The notes under the pieces were generated by a model. That model saw nothing but the letters and a program-made list of their open reading frames with translations. It was not told the DNA's origin and did not search any database. Below are positions 63,253 to 64,000 of a DNA stretch of 64,000 nucleotides, piece by piece. The first letter of the stretch is position 1; each line of letters starts with the position of its first letter. The translations under genes were made by a program, and so were the position numbers. Where the stretch lies: positions 1,178,001 to 1,242,000 of the forward strand of contig NZ_FUZV01000002.1 of the NCBI RefSeq assembly GCF_900167565.1, read 5' to 3'. This stretch comes from Pseudoxanthomonas indica. GTDB taxonomy: Bacteria; Pseudomonadota; Gammaproteobacteria; Xanthomonadales; Xanthomonadaceae.

Positions 63253-64000
63253 CTAGCGCCGCGGGTCCGCACCGAACAGGCGCTGGCCCTCAATCTCGCG
63301 CGATCGCAGACGCTCGAGCTTGGCCTGGTACTGCGCCTTCTGCGCGCCTTCGGTCAGGCGTTGCGCGTGCGCAAGCGCGCGGCCGGCGCGCCGCGAATCG
63401 CCCATATGCAGGTAGGCACGCGCCAATCCCTGATAGAACCGATGCTCTCCGTCATACAGGCGGATGGCGCGCTGGTAGTAAGTCACCGCCGCCGCGTACT
63501 CGCCCTTGCGTTCGGCATCCAGCGCCAGCAGGAATTGATCGAAGGGGTCGCGCGCGCGGATCTGTTCCAGCTGCTTCTGCAGGGGCTTGGCTTCGGCCAG
63601 CCGCCCGGTCCGGGTGTATAGCGAAGACAGGTTGAACAACGCCGGCGAATGCGCGCTGTCGACCGCCAGCGCGCGTTGGTAATCGCGTTCGGCTTCGGCG
63701 TTGTCACCCTGGCGCAGGTGCAGCACGCCCAGGTTGTTCCAGATCGGCGCGTAGGCCTGATCCAGCGCCAGCGCCCGCGCCATGTAGGCGCGCGCGCCCT
63801 CGATCTGGCCCTTGCCCAGCAGGGCCACGGCGCGGTTGCTGTAGAACAGCGCGAACAGATGGGTGTCGGAAATTTCCTTGGGTTGCTGGCGGGTAATCAC
63901 CTCATCCCAGGCCACGTCCACGCTGAAACGCTGGCTGCGTATGCGGATGCCGGCATTGACGTGGTTGTTGCGATAGACGGTGTTGCCTTCCTGGAACCAG
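63253..64000 (-). CDS. TPR-repeat protein, C-terminal part (runs off the right edge)
   Basis: The open frame continues to the last base of the window, so the N-terminus lies beyond it. Visible are about five TPR units (YAPIWNNLGVLHLRQGDNAE, HSPALFNLSSLYTRTGRLAE, YAAAVTYYQRAIRLYDG, FYQGLARAYLHMGDSRRA) and before them NTVYRNNHVNAGIRI with RFSVDVAWDEVITR, resembling the transglutaminase-like domain often found in front of TPRs in Xanthomonadaceae. Role unknown; probably periplasmic. Confidence 0.75.
   Translation of the reverse strand, partial: WFQEGNTVYRNNHVNAGIRIRSQRFSVDVAWDEVITRQQPKEISDTHLFALFYSNRAVALLGKGQIEGARAYMARALALDQAYAPIWNNLGVLHLRQGDNAEAERDYQRALAVDSAHSPALFNLSSLYTRTGRLAEAKPLQKQLEQIRARDPFDQFLLALDAERKGEYAAAVTYYQRAIRLYDGEHRFYQGLARAYLHMGDSRRAGRALAHAQRLTEGAQKAQYQAKLERLRSREIEGQRLFGADPRR

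Noticed and set aside
1..64000. tRNA, rRNA, riboswitch or complete IS element
   Set aside because: No cloverleaf, rRNA or known riboswitch sequence was recognised by eye, and no transposase reading frame was found; a covariance-model scan would be more sensitive.

Overview
The window is about 64 kb of GC-rich, tightly packed chromosome from a gammaproteobacterium. It fits the Xanthomonadaceae/Lysobacteraceae best (Lysobacter, Thermomonas or Luteimonas-like). The reasons are the contiguous hisDCBHAF-hisIE order with a HisB whose phosphatase half lacks the zinc cysteines, the small Cys-tailed protein after feoB, leucine dehydrogenase next to a leucine-catabolic set and a fused IcmF, and attC-like sites of the type seen in xanthomonad integrons. 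No rRNA, tRNA, CRISPR array, complete insertion sequence or integrase gene was seen.

Layout. 0-5.7 kb: histidine operon (hisD is cut by the left edge) with start/stop overlaps throughout. 5.8-7.4 kb: secreted metallophosphoesterase. 7.4-15.9 kb: accessory island, visibly more AT-rich than its flanks. Its left part (7.4-13.3 kb) is an integron-like cassette array without an integrase. It holds five attC-like sites, a family of palindromic GTCCGC...GCGGAC repeats, a YjhX/GNAT toxin-antitoxin-like pair, a Tsi6-like and a MafI-like immunity protein, a frameshifted SF0329-like gene, a small membrane protein and a lipoprotein. The right part holds a secreted subtilisin-like protease, an SRPBCC protein and a GNAT enzyme.

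15.9-30.2 kb: DUF1254/DUF1214 lipoprotein; methionine-salvage genes mtnB-mtnD-mtnC; two APC amino-acid permeases; Nudix and HAD hydrolases; serA divergent from a D-2-hydroxyglutarate dehydrogenase, which precedes DUF2388 and DUF4105 proteins; and the EF-P paralogue EfpL. 30.3-53.4 kb: leucine/isovalerate degradation genes spread along the minus strand (isovaleryl-CoA dehydrogenase, thiolase, methylcrotonyl-CoA carboxylase beta and alpha, methylglutaconyl-CoA hydratase, HMG-CoA lyase, leucine dehydrogenase, two SDRs). Between them lie a PAS-GGDEF-EAL protein, lipoproteins, a bactofilin/zinc-ribbon/HscC/J-like operon, an alpha-carbonic anhydrase and a plus-strand feoA-feoB-Cys-tail operon.

53.4-64 kb: TetR regulator with an alpha/beta hydrolase; IcmF (B12 isobutyryl-CoA mutase fused to its G-protein chaperone); two tandem VOC-type proteins; an M14-like metallopeptidase; a DksA/TraR zinc finger; two exported hypotheticals; and the C-terminal part of a TPR protein running off the right edge.

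Taken together, leucine dehydrogenase, the Liu enzymes and IcmF point to active turnover of branched-chain amino acids and branched acyl-CoAs. SerA and D-2-hydroxyglutarate dehydrogenase probably form a coupled pair for serine synthesis. The cassette array is the most unusual region and carries mostly defence/immunity-type or unknown genes.
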